A stretch of DNA of 64,000 nt from Streptomyces sp. ISL-1 (GTDB lineage Bacteria > Actinomycetota > Actinomycetes > Streptomycetales > Streptomycetaceae): positions 1 to 64,000 of the forward strand of contig NZ_JAGGOI010000023.1 in the NCBI RefSeq assembly GCF_018614585.1, read 5' to 3'. Shown here piece after piece: positions 15,974 through 24,929 of this stretch. The translations under genes were made by a program, and so were the position numbers. The notes beneath the pieces are model-generated. The model searched no databases, was not told the origin of the DNA, and saw only the letters and a program-made list of their open reading frames with translations. Positions within the stretch are counted from its first letter, which is position 1. Each line of letters begins with the position of its first letter.

Positions 15974-16615
15974 TCAGCACACGTCGAACCCCAGCGAGGT
16001 GGCGATGACGGCGGCCTGCTCCAGATCGATCTTCGCGCCCGCGAGTTCGACGGTGAGGGGATCAAGGGCGGACAGGTCGCTGCCGCGGAGATCCGCACCG
16101 GTGAGCTTCGAGCCGTGCAGCATGGCCCCGGACAGATCCACGCCCGCGATGGTCGCCCCTTCCAGCCGGGCGGCGGTGAGGTCGGCCTCCCGCATCCGCA
16201 CCCCTTCGAAGACCGCCTTGCGCAGATCGGCAGCGGGCAGCCCGACGAAGGACCAGTCCCCGCCGGTCACCGAGAAGAGATTGAAGGTGGACTGCTGGAA
16301 GAGGCTGCCGATGGCCTTGCACTGCTCGAATCGGGTGTCGAAGAAGGTGCAGCTCTTGAAGGTGCAGTTGGTGAAGGCGGCATTGGTGTGCCGGGAGGCG
16401 TTGAACCGTACGCCGGAGAAGGTGCACTCGTCGAAGATGCCGCCGTCGTTGACGACCTCGGTCCAGTCCGTGTCGTAGAAGGTGTGGCGGGCGAACCTCT
16501 GCCCGGACAGATCCCGTCCGTACCAGTCCTCGCCCCTGATGACGAGCCCTTCGTCGGGGACGGGGGGCCGGTGCGAGGAGGGGTCGGCATTGGCACGCTC
16601 GCGTTTGCTGGACAT
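15974..16615 (-). CDS. pentapeptide-repeat protein
   Basis: A 213-residue protein whose body is a run of A(D/N)LxX-type pentapeptides in a right-handed quadrilateral helix: FDECTFSGVRF, NAAFTNCTFKSCTFFDTRFE, then ADLRKAVFEGVRMREADLTA and ARLEGATIAGVDLSGAMLHG. Some family members mimic DNA and bind gyrase, but most have no known function. No signal peptide is present. GGAAG 5 bases before the ATG supports the start at 16615. It lies on the same strand as the LLM operon but precedes its operator, so it is probably transcribed separately. Confidence 0.85.
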   Translation of the reverse strand: MSSKRERANADPSSHRPPVPDEGLVIRGEDWYGRDLSGQRFARHTFYDTDWTEVVNDGGIFDECTFSGVRFNASRHTNAAFTNCTFKSCTFFDTRFEQCKAIGSLFQQSTFNLFSVTGGDWSFVGLPAADLRKAVFEGVRMREADLTAARLEGATIAGVDLSGAMLHGSKLTGADLRGSDLSALDPLTVELAGAKIDLEQAAVIATSLGFDVC

Positions 16616-16664
16616 GCTTCCGATTGAACACCCCGGCACTGACATCGGCCGTCGGCCGGCAGCC

Positions 16665-17078
16665 TCAGCCGAGCAGGGCGTACACAGTGGAGGCGCGGGC
16701 GGCGACGTCCTCGGAGCCGTCGGCCGTCATGGTGATGTCCGCGAAGGCCATACGGCGCCCGAGCTTGGTGATCCGGGCGTCGAGCAGCACGTCGGCACCG
16801 AGAATCGCGCGCTGGAAGGTGGTCGACTGCTGGACGGTGGTCATCGGCCCGTACTCACCGCGTGCCGACGCGACGGCGATCACGGTGGCGGTGTCCGCGG
16901 CGGCCATGAGCGCCTGCCCCGACAGCGCGCCGCCTTCACGGGCGAGCCGGTCGGACCAGGGCAGCCGCAGGACGGCGTGGCGCTCGCCGGTCTCGACGAC
17001 GGCGAGTTTGAGATCGAGCACCCAGGGCGCGAAGTTGTCGGCGAGGATCTTCTCGGCTTCGGCGAGAGGCAGCGTCAT
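16665..17078 (-). CDS. PaaI-type hotdog thioesterase
   Basis: A hotdog-fold protein of about 137 residues. The core shows APWVLDLKLAVVETGERHAV, the catalytic-loop region GGALSGQALMAAADTATVIA and the closing strands TTVQQSTTFQRAILGADVLL. It would hydrolyse an acyl-CoA or aryl-CoA thioester and release free CoA, useful for relieving dead-end intermediates. An in-frame GTG at 17093 with GGAAG upstream is an alternative start. No copy of the regulon operator was seen before it. Confidence 0.8.
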   Translation of the reverse strand: MTLPLAEAEKILADNFAPWVLDLKLAVVETGERHAVLRLPWSDRLAREGGALSGQALMAAADTATVIAVASARGEYGPMTTVQQSTTFQRAILGADVLLDARITKLGRRMAFADITMTADGSEDVAARASTVYALLG

Positions 17079-17219
17079 GCCCTGATGGTGCACCGGAAAA
17101 CCGCTTCCGGGTAGCGCGCTACGGGGTGGTGTCGCCCAGGCGTGCCGACTTCGGGTGGGGCGCCCGAGGGCGGCCCCCGGCGGGGGCCCGCGAGCCCGCC
17201 CCCGCCCGAACCGCAGCCG

Positions 17220-18458
17220 TCAGGTTCCGGATCCCGCCCCCGGCCCCGCCCAGAGCCCGTCGTCCGTCAGGCCGAGCAGCTCGATCGCGTTCCGGCGGAC
17301 GATCCGCTCCACCACATCCGACGCCAGGTGGCCCATCTGGCTCTCCCCGACCTCCTTCGACTTCGGCCACGTCGAGTCCGAGTGCGGGTAGTCCGTCTCG
17401 TACAGCACATTCCCCACACCGATCGCGTCCAGGTTCCGCAGTCCGAACGCGTCGTCGAAGAAGCAGCCGTAGACATGCCCGGCGAACAGCTCGGAGGGCG
17501 GCCGAAGGACCTTGTCCGCGACGCCGCCCCAGCCGCGGTTCTCCTCCCAGACCACGTCCGCGCGCTCCAGGATGTACGGGATCCACCCGATCTGGCCCTC
17601 CGCGTACATGATCTTCAAGCCGGGGAAGCGCTCGAACTTGCCGCTCATCAGCCAGTCGACCATCGAGAAGCAGCAGTTGGCGAAGGTGATCGTCGAGCCG
17701 ACGGCCGGCGGGGCGTCGGCCGATGTCGAGGGCATCTTCGAGGACGAGCCGATGTGCATCGCGATCACGGTGCCCGTCTCGTCGCAGGCCCGCAGGAAGG
17801 GGTCCCACTCGTCCGTGTGGATGGACGGGAGGCCGAGGTGCGGGGGTATCTCGGAGAAGGCCACCGCCCGTACGCCCCGCGCCGCGTTGCGGCGGACCTC
17901 CGCCGCCGCCAACTCCGCGTCCCACAGCGGGATGAGCGTGAGCGGGATGAGACGGCCGTGCGCCTCGGGGCCGCACCACTCCTCCACCATCCAGTCGTTG
18001 TACGCGCGCACCCCCAGCAGCCCCAGCTCGCGGTCCTTCGCCTCGGTGAAGGTCTGACCGCAAAAGCGCGGGAACGTCGGGAAGCAGAGCGCCGACTGGA
18101 CGTGGTTGACGTCCATGTCGGCGAGGCGCTCCGGGACGCTGTACGACCCCGCCCGCATCTGCTCGTACGTGATGATCTCGAGCTTGATCTCGTCGCGGTC
18201 GCAGCCGACCGCCGTGTCCAGCCGGGTCAGCGGCCGGTGCAAATCCTCGTAGACCCACCAGTCGCCTATCGGCCCGTCGTCCCCCTGTACGCCCATCACC
18301 GGGGCGAACCTGCCACCCATGAAGGTCATTTCTTTCAGCGGGGCCCGGACGATCCGCGGGCCGGTGTCCTGGTACTTCGACGGGAGCCGGTCCCGCCAGA
18401 CGTTGGGGGGCTCCACCGTGTGGTCGTCCACCGAGATGATCTTCGGGAAGGTCTCCAT
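17220..18458 (-). CDS. metal-dependent amidohydrolase (ACMSD-like), paralogue 1
   Basis: A 412-residue TIM-barrel amidohydrolase of the amidohydrolase-2 family, which includes decarboxylases and hydrolases of cyclic intermediates. Motifs are IISVDDHTVEPPNVW at the N-terminus, PTFPRFCGQTF, RAYNDWMVEEWCG, FSEIPPHLGLPSIH, MHIGSSSKMP and ETDYPHSDSTWP near the C-terminus. The ATG at 18458 has TGGAAC upstream and is preferred over a GTG at 18467. A perfect operator lies 22 bases upstream. It shares most motifs with the paralogue at 53659, so this cluster duplicated the gene. The reaction is not determined. Confidence 0.88.
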   Translation of the reverse strand: METFPKIISVDDHTVEPPNVWRDRLPSKYQDTGPRIVRAPLKEMTFMGGRFAPVMGVQGDDGPIGDWWVYEDLHRPLTRLDTAVGCDRDEIKLEIITYEQMRAGSYSVPERLADMDVNHVQSALCFPTFPRFCGQTFTEAKDRELGLLGVRAYNDWMVEEWCGPEAHGRLIPLTLIPLWDAELAAAEVRRNAARGVRAVAFSEIPPHLGLPSIHTDEWDPFLRACDETGTVIAMHIGSSSKMPSTSADAPPAVGSTITFANCCFSMVDWLMSGKFERFPGLKIMYAEGQIGWIPYILERADVVWEENRGWGGVADKVLRPPSELFAGHVYGCFFDDAFGLRNLDAIGVGNVLYETDYPHSDSTWPKSKEVGESQMGHLASDVVERIVRRNAIELLGLTDDGLWAGPGAGSGT

Positions 18459-18479
18459 GCGTTCCACGGTAGCGCTTAC

Positions 18480-18494
18480 CTGACGATCCGTCAG
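18480..18494. promoter_or_regulatory. regulon operator, perfect copy
   Basis: CTGACGATCCGTCAG has both half-sites intact. It sits 22 bases upstream of the amidohydrolase start at 18458 and about 200 bases from the AfsR-like gene on the other strand, so the amidohydrolase is its likely target. Confidence 0.82.
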
Positions 18495-18700
18495 CTATCT
18501 GGCGCTGACCAACCGGCCCCGACCACTGCCCCTGATCACCACCTCCTGACAAAGATCACACACCATGCTCACCTCGCGCGGGTTAGCCAACAGCCGTACC
18601 AGGGCAGGGCCGAGGAGGAAGTGCCCCGCTGCTGACGGGGCCACCATGCACAGGGCAGACTGTCGAGGGCGATTCCGGCAGTACGGGGCAGGGGGCAGCT

Positions 18701-21652
18701 ATGGACCGTGACAGCGGGCCACGCGTACCGGAGCAGCGCGCTCCGGCGCAGAGCGGCGTCAGCGAACTGCGCTTCAGCGTGCTCGGCCCGGTACGCGCCT
18801 GGCGCGGCGGCGAGAGCCTGCCGTCCGGATCACCGCAGCAACGCGCCCTGCTGGCCGCGCTGCTGCTGCGCGACGGCCGTACCGCCACCGCCTCCGAACT
18901 GATCGACGCGATCTGGGGCGAGGACCCGCCCTCGCAGGCGCTCGCCGCGGTCCGCACCTACGCCTCCCGGCTGCGCAAGGTACTCTCCGCGAACGCCCTG
19001 GTCAGCGAGTCGGGCGGCTATGCCATACGGGTCAGGCGCGATGCCCTCGACCTGTCGGTGGCACAGGAGTTGGCCGCCGAGGCGGAGAAGTCCCGTGCCG
19101 CCGGGGACCGCGGCCAGGCCCGCGTACTCATCAACAAGTCGCTCGGCCTGTGGGACGGCGAGCCGCTGGCCAATGTGCCGGGGCCGTACGCCGAGAACCA
19201 CCGGGCCCGCCTCGACGAGTGGCGGCTCCAGCTCCTGGAGACCCGGCTCGACCTCGACCTGGAGGTCGGCAGCCACGCCGAGGCGGTCTCGGAACTGACC
19301 GCGCTCACCGCCGCCCATCCACTGCGGGAGCGGCTGCGCGAGCTGCTGATGCTGGCCCTGTACCGCAGCGGGCGGCAGGCCGAGGCGCTCGCCGTGTACG
19401 CCGACACCCGACGGCTGCTCGCCGAGGAGCTGGGCGTCGACCCGCGGCCCGAACTCGCCCGGCTGCAGCAGCGCATTCTGCAGGCCGACGAGGAACTGGC
19501 CCGCCCCAGCGAGGAGCCCGCCCCTGCCCCGCACGTCACCCGGCCCGCCCAACTCCCGGCCACGGTCCCGGACTTCACCGGACGCGCCTCCTTCGTACGC
19601 GAACTGGTCGGCCAGCTGGCGACCGCTGAGGGCACGGTGATGGCCGTTTCGGCGCTTGCGGGCATCGGTGGCGTCGGTAAGACGACTCTCGCGGTCCATG
19701 TGGCGCACGAGGCGCGGCCGCAGTTCCCGGACGGCCAGCTGTACGTCGACCTCCAGGGCGCGGGCAGCCGCGCCGCCGAGGCGGAAACGGTGCTCGGGGC
19801 CTTCCTGCGCGCGCTCGGCACCCCGGACTCCGCGATTCCGGACACCCTCGACGAGCGGGCGGCGCTCTACCGCTCGACGCTGGACGGCCGCCGCATCCTG
19901 GTCCTCCTCGACAACGCGCGCGATGCCGCGCAGATCCGCCCCCTGCTGCCCGGTACGGCGGGATGCGCGGCCCTGGTCACCAGCCGCGTCCGGATGGTCG
20001 ACCTGGCCGGCGCGCACCTCGTCGACATCGATGTGATGTCGCCGGAGGAGGCGCTCCAGCTGTTCACCCGGATCGTGGGCGAGGAGCGGGTCACCTCCGA
20101 GCGCGAGGCGGCGCTCGATGTGGTCGCGGCGTGCGGGTTCCTGCCGCTCGCGATCCGTATCGCCGCATCCCGGCTGGCCGCGCGCCGCACCTGGACGGTC
20201 TCGGTCCTGGCCGCGAAGCTCGCGGACGAGCGCCGCCGGCTGGACGAACTCCAGGCCGGGGACCTCGCGGTCAAGGCCACCTTCGAACTGGGCTACGGCC
20301 AGCTGGAGCCGGGACAGGCGCGCGCCTTCCGCCTCCTCGGCCTCGCCGACGGCCCCGACATCTCGCTCGCCGCGGCCGCCGCGGTGCTCGATCTGCCGCC
20401 CCAGGAGACGGAGGACCTGCTGGAGGCGCTGGTCGACACGTCGCTGGTGGAGTCGGCGGCGCCGGGGCGCTACCGGTATCACGATCTCGTACGGCTCTAC
20501 GCGCGTGCCTGCGCGGAGCGCGACGAACAGCCGCCGCAGGAGACGGAGTTGGCTCTGACGCGGCTGCTCGACTTCTATCTGGCGACGACGTCGAAGGTGT
20601 TCGCCATAGAACGGCCGGGCGACCGGCTGGTTGCCCACCTGGAGCCGACCGGCCACCCGGGGCTCGAGTTCACCGACCGGCAGGACGCGCAGGACTGGTT
20701 CTACGCGGAGGCGCATTGCCTTCTGGCCTGTGCGCGACAGGCTGCCGGTGGGACGGGCCGGCTCCGGGCGGCCGTCGATCTGCTGTGGGCGGCACAGGAT
20801 CTGGCGGAGTCCGGCGCGAACTCCAAGGTGTACGAGGCCGTCGCCTTCACGGCGCTCGAAGCGGCACGCGCCGTCGGCGACACCCGCACCGAGGGGCGCG
20901 CGCGGACTTCCGTGACCAACGTCCATCTGGTGGCGGGCCGTTACGAGGAGGCGGACGAGGAGGCCAAGCAGGTGGCCGTGCTCGCGAGAGACGCGCACGA
21001 CCCGGCGCCCGTGTACTGGTCCGACAACGACCGCGGCATCATCGCCTTCATACAGGGGCGCAACGAGGAGGCCGAAGCACACCTGCGCCGGGCGAGGGAG
21101 GGATCACGCGCCGACGGGAACCTTCCCGGAGAGGCCAGCGCCCTGTGCAACCTCTCGCGCATCCACGTCGCCACGGGCCGCACCGCGAAGGGCATCGCGC
21201 TCGCCGAGCAGGGCATCGCGATGTACCACCGGATCGGACACCCGCTCCGGCTGGCCAATGCGCGCTACGCCCTGGGGGTCGCGCTCACCCAGGCCGGGCG
21301 TCACACCGAGGCGCTGGAGCAACTGGCCGAGGCACTTGACCGGTTCGAGGCGAACCGGCAGCGCCTGTGGGAGGGGACCACGCACTTCCGCATCGCGCAG
21401 GCCCATCTCGCGGCCCGCGGCGCCGCGCGGGCAGCCCAGCACGCCGAGCAGGCGCTGGCCATCGGATGCATCGGCGGCGACCGGATCCGGGCGAATGTGC
21501 TGGTCACGCTGGGCAAGGCGCTGGACAGCCTCGGTCAGGCGGACCGGGCGCGTGCCTGCTGGCGAGAGGCGCTGTTGCTGCACGAGCAGTCGGGCGCCCC
21601 GGAGGCCGAGGAAGTACGGGAGTTGCTCACCCCCCTCAGTGGGGCGGCCTGA
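18701..21652 (+). CDS. AfsR-like SARP-NB-ARC-TPR regulator
   Basis: A 983-residue multidomain regulator. Residues about 20-110 form the OmpR-type winged helix (LRFSVLGPVRAWRGGESLPS, ASELIDAIWGEDPPS). Residues 110-265 are the bacterial transcriptional activation domain (LGLWDGEPLANVPGPYAENH). Then comes an NB-ARC ATPase with Walker A GIGGVGKTT at 321-329 and ILVLLDNARDA as Walker B. The C-terminus is TPR-like helices to 983. AfsR itself switches secondary metabolism. The GGGGCAGCT before ATG 18701 is the ribosome site. TPR modules often bind peptides, and a tiny repeat-peptide gene lies 212 bases downstream. No catabolic operator was seen upstream. Confidence 0.92.
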   Translation: MDRDSGPRVPEQRAPAQSGVSELRFSVLGPVRAWRGGESLPSGSPQQRALLAALLLRDGRTATASELIDAIWGEDPPSQALAAVRTYASRLRKVLSANALVSESGGYAIRVRRDALDLSVAQELAAEAEKSRAAGDRGQARVLINKSLGLWDGEPLANVPGPYAENHRARLDEWRLQLLETRLDLDLEVGSHAEAVSELTALTAAHPLRERLRELLMLALYRSGRQAEALAVYADTRRLLAEELGVDPRPELARLQQRILQADEELARPSEEPAPAPHVTRPAQLPATVPDFTGRASFVRELVGQLATAEGTVMAVSALAGIGGVGKTTLAVHVAHEARPQFPDGQLYVDLQGAGSRAAEAETVLGAFLRALGTPDSAIPDTLDERAALYRSTLDGRRILVLLDNARDAAQIRPLLPGTAGCAALVTSRVRMVDLAGAHLVDIDVMSPEEALQLFTRIVGEERVTSEREAALDVVAACGFLPLAIRIAASRLAARRTWTVSVLAAKLADERRRLDELQAGDLAVKATFELGYGQLEPGQARAFRLLGLADGPDISLAAAAAVLDLPPQETEDLLEALVDTSLVESAAPGRYRYHDLVRLYARACAERDEQPPQETELALTRLLDFYLATTSKVFAIERPGDRLVAHLEPTGHPGLEFTDRQDAQDWFYAEAHCLLACARQAAGGTGRLRAAVDLLWAAQDLAESGANSKVYEAVAFTALEAARAVGDTRTEGRARTSVTNVHLVAGRYEEADEEAKQVAVLARDAHDPAPVYWSDNDRGIIAFIQGRNEEAEAHLRRAREGSRADGNLPGEASALCNLSRIHVATGRTAKGIALAEQGIAMYHRIGHPLRLANARYALGVALTQAGRHTEALEQLAEALDRFEANRQRLWEGTTHFRIAQAHLAARGAARAAQHAEQALAIGCIGGDRIRANVLVTLGKALDSLGQADRARACWREALLLHEQSGAPEAEEVRELLTPLSGAA

Positions 21653-21780
21653 GAACTCCGGGCCAGGGCGTTCATCGATTGTTTATGCTCGTCCGACATG
21701 CTCAACAGCATTCGATCCGTCGCGTCGGGGGGCAAGCGGATCGCTGGGACCGTCACCTCAGCAGGGGCGGCAGGTCCACT

Positions 21781-21826
21781 GGCCTTCTGTCCGGCGACCC
21801 TCGGGGGAGTCTCCGGGCAGAAGGCC
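21781..21826 (+). terminator. long hairpin between regulator and peptide gene
   Basis: GGCCTTCTGTCCGG (21781-21794) pairs with CCGGGCAGAAGGCC (21813-21826), 13 of 14 positions plus a G-U, around an 18-base loop. It lies 39 bases before the small peptide gene. It could end the regulator transcript or attenuate the peptide transcript. A T-run is absent. Confidence 0.6.
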
Positions 21827-21864
21827 GCCTTCGGTCATGACGAAGCAATCCCATGGGGGACACC

Positions 21865-21990
21865 ATGAGCAGCAACGAGCAGAACCAGGAAAAGATCACC
21901 ACGTTGGGCGCCCACCACGCGCCCGCACCGCCGACCGACGGCACCCTCACCACCATGGACCACCACGCCCCGGCCCCGCCCAAGGGCTGA
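21865..21990 (+). CDS. 41-residue repeat peptide (sigma-like protein type)
   Basis: ATG at 21865 has a GGGGGA ribosome site 4 bases upstream and encodes 41 residues ending at TGA 21988-21990. Most of it is two copies of one unit: ITTLGAHHAPAPPTDG then LTTMDHHAPAPPKG. It lacks a signal peptide. The layout resembles the tiny Streptomyces proteins often labelled sigma-like protein, which carry TT-x-D-x-HA repeats. Their function is not established. The position beside a TPR-bearing AfsR-like regulator suggests a partner or signal peptide, which is inference. It was too short for ordinary gene calling. Confidence 0.72.
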   Translation: MSSNEQNQEKITTLGAHHAPAPPTDGTLTTMDHHAPAPPKG

Positions 21991-22157
21991 TCCGGACTCC
22001 ACTCGGACGGAGTGCGGCCGCGGCGGCGCGGAGGGGGAGCCGTCGCGGCCGCGGCATGTACGGCGCCGGGACGCCGCCTGCGTCCCGGCGCCCGCGTATG
22101 TCCGGGCCGGTCAGGCGCGCGCCCGCGACCGGACGGTACGCCGCCCGTCCGATGCCG

Positions 22158-23720
22158 TCAGGCCCGCTGCCGCGACCGCAGCTCCGTCTTCAGAACCTTC
22201 CCGCTCGCGTTCCTGGGCAGTTCGCTGACGAACTCGACCTCCCTCGGGACCTTGTAGTTCGCCATCTCCCGCCGCGACCAGGCGATCAGATCGTCCGCCG
22301 TGAGCGTCGAGCCCCGGTGCCGTACCGCATACGCCTTGCCCACCTCGCCGAGCCGCGGGTCGGGGACGCCGATGACTGCCACATCCGCCACATCCGGGTG
22401 CAGGCCCAGCAGTTGCTCGATCTCCGCCGGGTAGGCGTTGAAGCCGCCGACGATGAACATGTCCTTGATCCGGTCGGTGATACGGAGATTGCCGCTCTCG
22501 TCCAGTACGCCGACGTCTCCCGTGCGCAGCCAGCCGTCCTCGGTGATCGCCTGCGCCGTCTCCTCCGGGTCCTCGAAGTACCCCCGCATCACATGGTGAC
22601 CACGTACCAGCACCTCGCCCGGTTGCCCGGCGGCGGCCGACACGCGGACCTCGGTGCCGGGGATCGCGCGGCCCGAGGTGGTGGCGATCGTCTCCGGGGC
22701 GTCGCCGCGGCGGCACATGGTGACGATGCCGCTCGCCTCGGAGAGGCCGTACGCGGTCAGCACCGTGGCGATGCGCAGTTCGCTGCGCAGCCGCTCCACC
22801 AGCCGGAGCGGGACCACCGCCGCGCCGGTGACCACAAGGCGCAGCGCGGACAGGTCGTGCTGGTCGCGGGCCGGGTGGTCGAGCAGCGACTGGTGCAGGG
22901 TCGGCGGGCCGGGCAGCACCGAGATGCGTTCGGAGGCGATGTTGGCCAAGACCGTGTCCACATTGAAGACCGGCTGCGGAACCATCGTCGCGCCCCGGGT
23001 CAGACAGGCGATGATGCCCGCCTTGTAGCCGAAGGTGTGGAAAAAGGGGTTCACGATCAGATAGCGGTCGCCCTCGCGCAGCCCGGCGAGTTCGCTCCAC
23101 ACGTCGTAGCAGCGCAGCGTCTGCGCATGGGTGATGACAGCGCCCTTGGGGCGGCCGGTGGTGCCCGAGGTGAAGATGATGTCGGAGGGGGCCGAGGAGT
23201 CGATCGAGTCGGCGCGGGTGCGGACTTCCGCCGATGTCACCGCGTCGCCGCCCGCCAGGAAGTCCTTCCAGGTGCGGAAGTCCTCGGGCGCACTGTCGGC
23301 GAGGACCACGACCTGTTCCAGGTGCGGCAGGTTCACCTCGGCGCGGCGCAGGGACGCGACGTACGAGGTGCCGAGGAAGGTGCCGGTGACGAAGAGCAGT
23401 CTGGCCCGGCTGCGCTGGAGTACGTACGCGGCCTCCGTTCCCTTGAAGCGGGTGTTCAGCGGCACCAGCACCGCGCCGGCCGTGACCGCGCCGAGCGCCG
23501 AGACGATCCAGTCGAGGGTGTTCGGTGCCCAGATGGCGACCCGGTCGCCCGGTTCGATGCCCGAAGCCATACAGCCGGCGGCCGCCCGTTCGACGCGCTC
23601 GCCCAGTTCGGCGTACGAGACGCGGGTGCGGCCATCGACGACGGCCTCCCGCTGCCCGTAACGTCCCGCAGCGCTCCGTACCAGCTTCGGGATGGTGCCC
23701 CACTCCAGGTCGCCGCGCAT
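22158..23720 (-). CDS. FadD3-like acyl-CoA synthetase
   Basis: A 520-residue AMP-forming ligase. The P-loop is FTSGTTGRPKGAVITH, followed by NPFFHTFGYKAGIIACLTRG, YGLSEASG, GWLRTGDVG and C-terminal NASGKVLKTEL with the catalytic Lys. The NPFFHTFGYKAG segment is characteristic of FadD3, the mycobacterial ligase for the HIP acid of steroid C/D rings. Close relatives are thus likely, but substrate is not proved. GGGAGGG upstream of ATG 23720 supports the start. It is divergent from the thiolase operon with one operator (23744-23758) between them. Confidence 0.9.
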   Translation of the reverse strand: MRGDLEWGTIPKLVRSAAGRYGQREAVVDGRTRVSYAELGERVERAAAGCMASGIEPGDRVAIWAPNTLDWIVSALGAVTAGAVLVPLNTRFKGTEAAYVLQRSRARLLFVTGTFLGTSYVASLRRAEVNLPHLEQVVVLADSAPEDFRTWKDFLAGGDAVTSAEVRTRADSIDSSAPSDIIFTSGTTGRPKGAVITHAQTLRCYDVWSELAGLREGDRYLIVNPFFHTFGYKAGIIACLTRGATMVPQPVFNVDTVLANIASERISVLPGPPTLHQSLLDHPARDQHDLSALRLVVTGAAVVPLRLVERLRSELRIATVLTAYGLSEASGIVTMCRRGDAPETIATTSGRAIPGTEVRVSAAAGQPGEVLVRGHHVMRGYFEDPEETAQAITEDGWLRTGDVGVLDESGNLRITDRIKDMFIVGGFNAYPAEIEQLLGLHPDVADVAVIGVPDPRLGEVGKAYAVRHRGSTLTADDLIAWSRREMANYKVPREVEFVSELPRNASGKVLKTELRSRQRA

Positions 23721-23743
23721 CGTAAGCCCTCCCACCGCAGTAG

Positions 23744-23758
23744 CTGACTGTCCGTCAG
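23744..23758. promoter_or_regulatory. regulon operator between divergent ligase and thiolase
   Basis: CTGACTGTCCGTCAG has one change in the left half-site. The site lies in a 59-base divergent region between starts at 23720 and 23780, so a single repressor could control both operons. Confidence 0.75.
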
Positions 23759-23779
23759 ATTAGCTGTACTCTCCCCCTC

Positions 23780-24928
23780 ATGGCGAGCCTCAAGGACGCA
23801 GCCGCGATAGCCGGAATCGGGCAGACGGCCTTCGCGAAACACCTTCCCGAATCCGAGAAGACCCTGGCCTGCCGGGCCATCGTCGCCGCGCTCGACGACG
23901 CCGGCATCGACCCGTCCGAGGTCGACGGCTTCGCCTCGTACACGATGGAGGAAACGGACGAGGTCGAGATCGCGAAGTCCATCGGTGCCGGAGACGTGAC
24001 CTTCTTCTCCAAGGTCGGCTACGGCGGCGGCGGTTCCTGCGCCACCGTCGCCCATCTCGCCGGGTCGATCGCGACGGGCCAGGCGAGCGTGGGGGTCGCC
24101 TGGCGCTCACGCAAACGCGGATCGGGCCCAAGGCCCTGGAAGAACACCGCCGTTCAGCTGCCCACCCCCGGCCAGTGGACCCGGCCGTTCGGGCTGCTGC
24201 GGCCCGCCGACGAGATCGGCATGCTGGCGAGGCGCTATATGCACGAGTACGGCGCCACCCGCGACCATCTCTTCAACGTCGCCCTCGCCTGCCGCAACCG
24301 CGCCAACCAGAACCCCGCCGCGATGATGTACGAACGGCCGCTGACCCGCGACATGTATATGAACTCGCGATGGATCAGTGAGCCGCTCTGCCTCTTCGAC
24401 AACTGCCTGGAAACGGATGGCGCGCTGGCCTGTGTGATCGTGAGCGCCGAGCGCGCCCGCGACTGCCGCCACCGGCCGGTGTACATCCACTCCGCCGCCC
24501 AGGGCCTGCCCGCCCAGCACCACGGAATGGTCAACTACTGGAACGACGACCCGCTCACCGGACCCGCCTGGACAGCGGCCCGCCAGCTGTGGAAGACCGC
24601 CGACTTCGGGCCGCAGGACGTCGATGTGGCGCAGATCTACGATGCGTTCACCCCGCTCGTACCGCTCTCCCTGGAGGGCTACGGCTTCTGCGGCAGGGGT
24701 GAGGGCGCGGCCTTCACCGAGGGCGGCGCGCTGGAGATCGGCGGCCGGCTGCCCCTCAACACGGGGGGCGGCGGACTGAGCGAGGCGTACGTACACGGCT
24801 TCAACCTCATCAACGAGGGCGTGAAGCAGTTGCGCGGCATCTCCACCGCGCAGGTCCCGGACGCCGCGACCTGCCTGGTCACCGCGGGCGAGGGTGTGCC
24901 CACTTCGGCTGTTCTGCTGAGGAGTTGA
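23780..24928 (+). CDS. Ltp-type lipid-transfer thiolase/aldolase
   Basis: A 382-residue thiolase-fold protein of the SCP2-thiolase (Ltp) group. Family features are AAIAGIGQTAFAKHLPESEK at the N-terminus, RYMHEYGATRDHLFNVALAC, AQIYDAFTPLVPLSLEGYGF and GGGGLSEAYVHGFNLINEGV. In steroid-degrading actinobacteria related Ltp proteins act with DUF35 partners to cleave a side chain by retro-aldol reaction. The DUF35 gene begins one base after this stop, so the two are a unit. The operator is 22 bases upstream. The hydratase follows in the same operon. Confidence 0.9.
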   Translation: MASLKDAAAIAGIGQTAFAKHLPESEKTLACRAIVAALDDAGIDPSEVDGFASYTMEETDEVEIAKSIGAGDVTFFSKVGYGGGGSCATVAHLAGSIATGQASVGVAWRSRKRGSGPRPWKNTAVQLPTPGQWTRPFGLLRPADEIGMLARRYMHEYGATRDHLFNVALACRNRANQNPAAMMYERPLTRDMYMNSRWISEPLCLFDNCLETDGALACVIVSAERARDCRHRPVYIHSAAQGLPAQHHGMVNYWNDDPLTGPAWTAARQLWKTADFGPQDVDVAQIYDAFTPLVPLSLEGYGFCGRGEGAAFTEGGALEIGGRLPLNTGGGGLSEAYVHGFNLINEGVKQLRGISTAQVPDAATCLVTAGEGVPTSAVLLRS

Positions 24929-24929
24929 G

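Noticed and set aside
18830..21082. Long minus-strand open frame across the AfsR-like gene
   Set aside because: The plus frame contains complete winged-helix, NB-ARC and TPR motifs; the minus frame is a low-complexity shadow.
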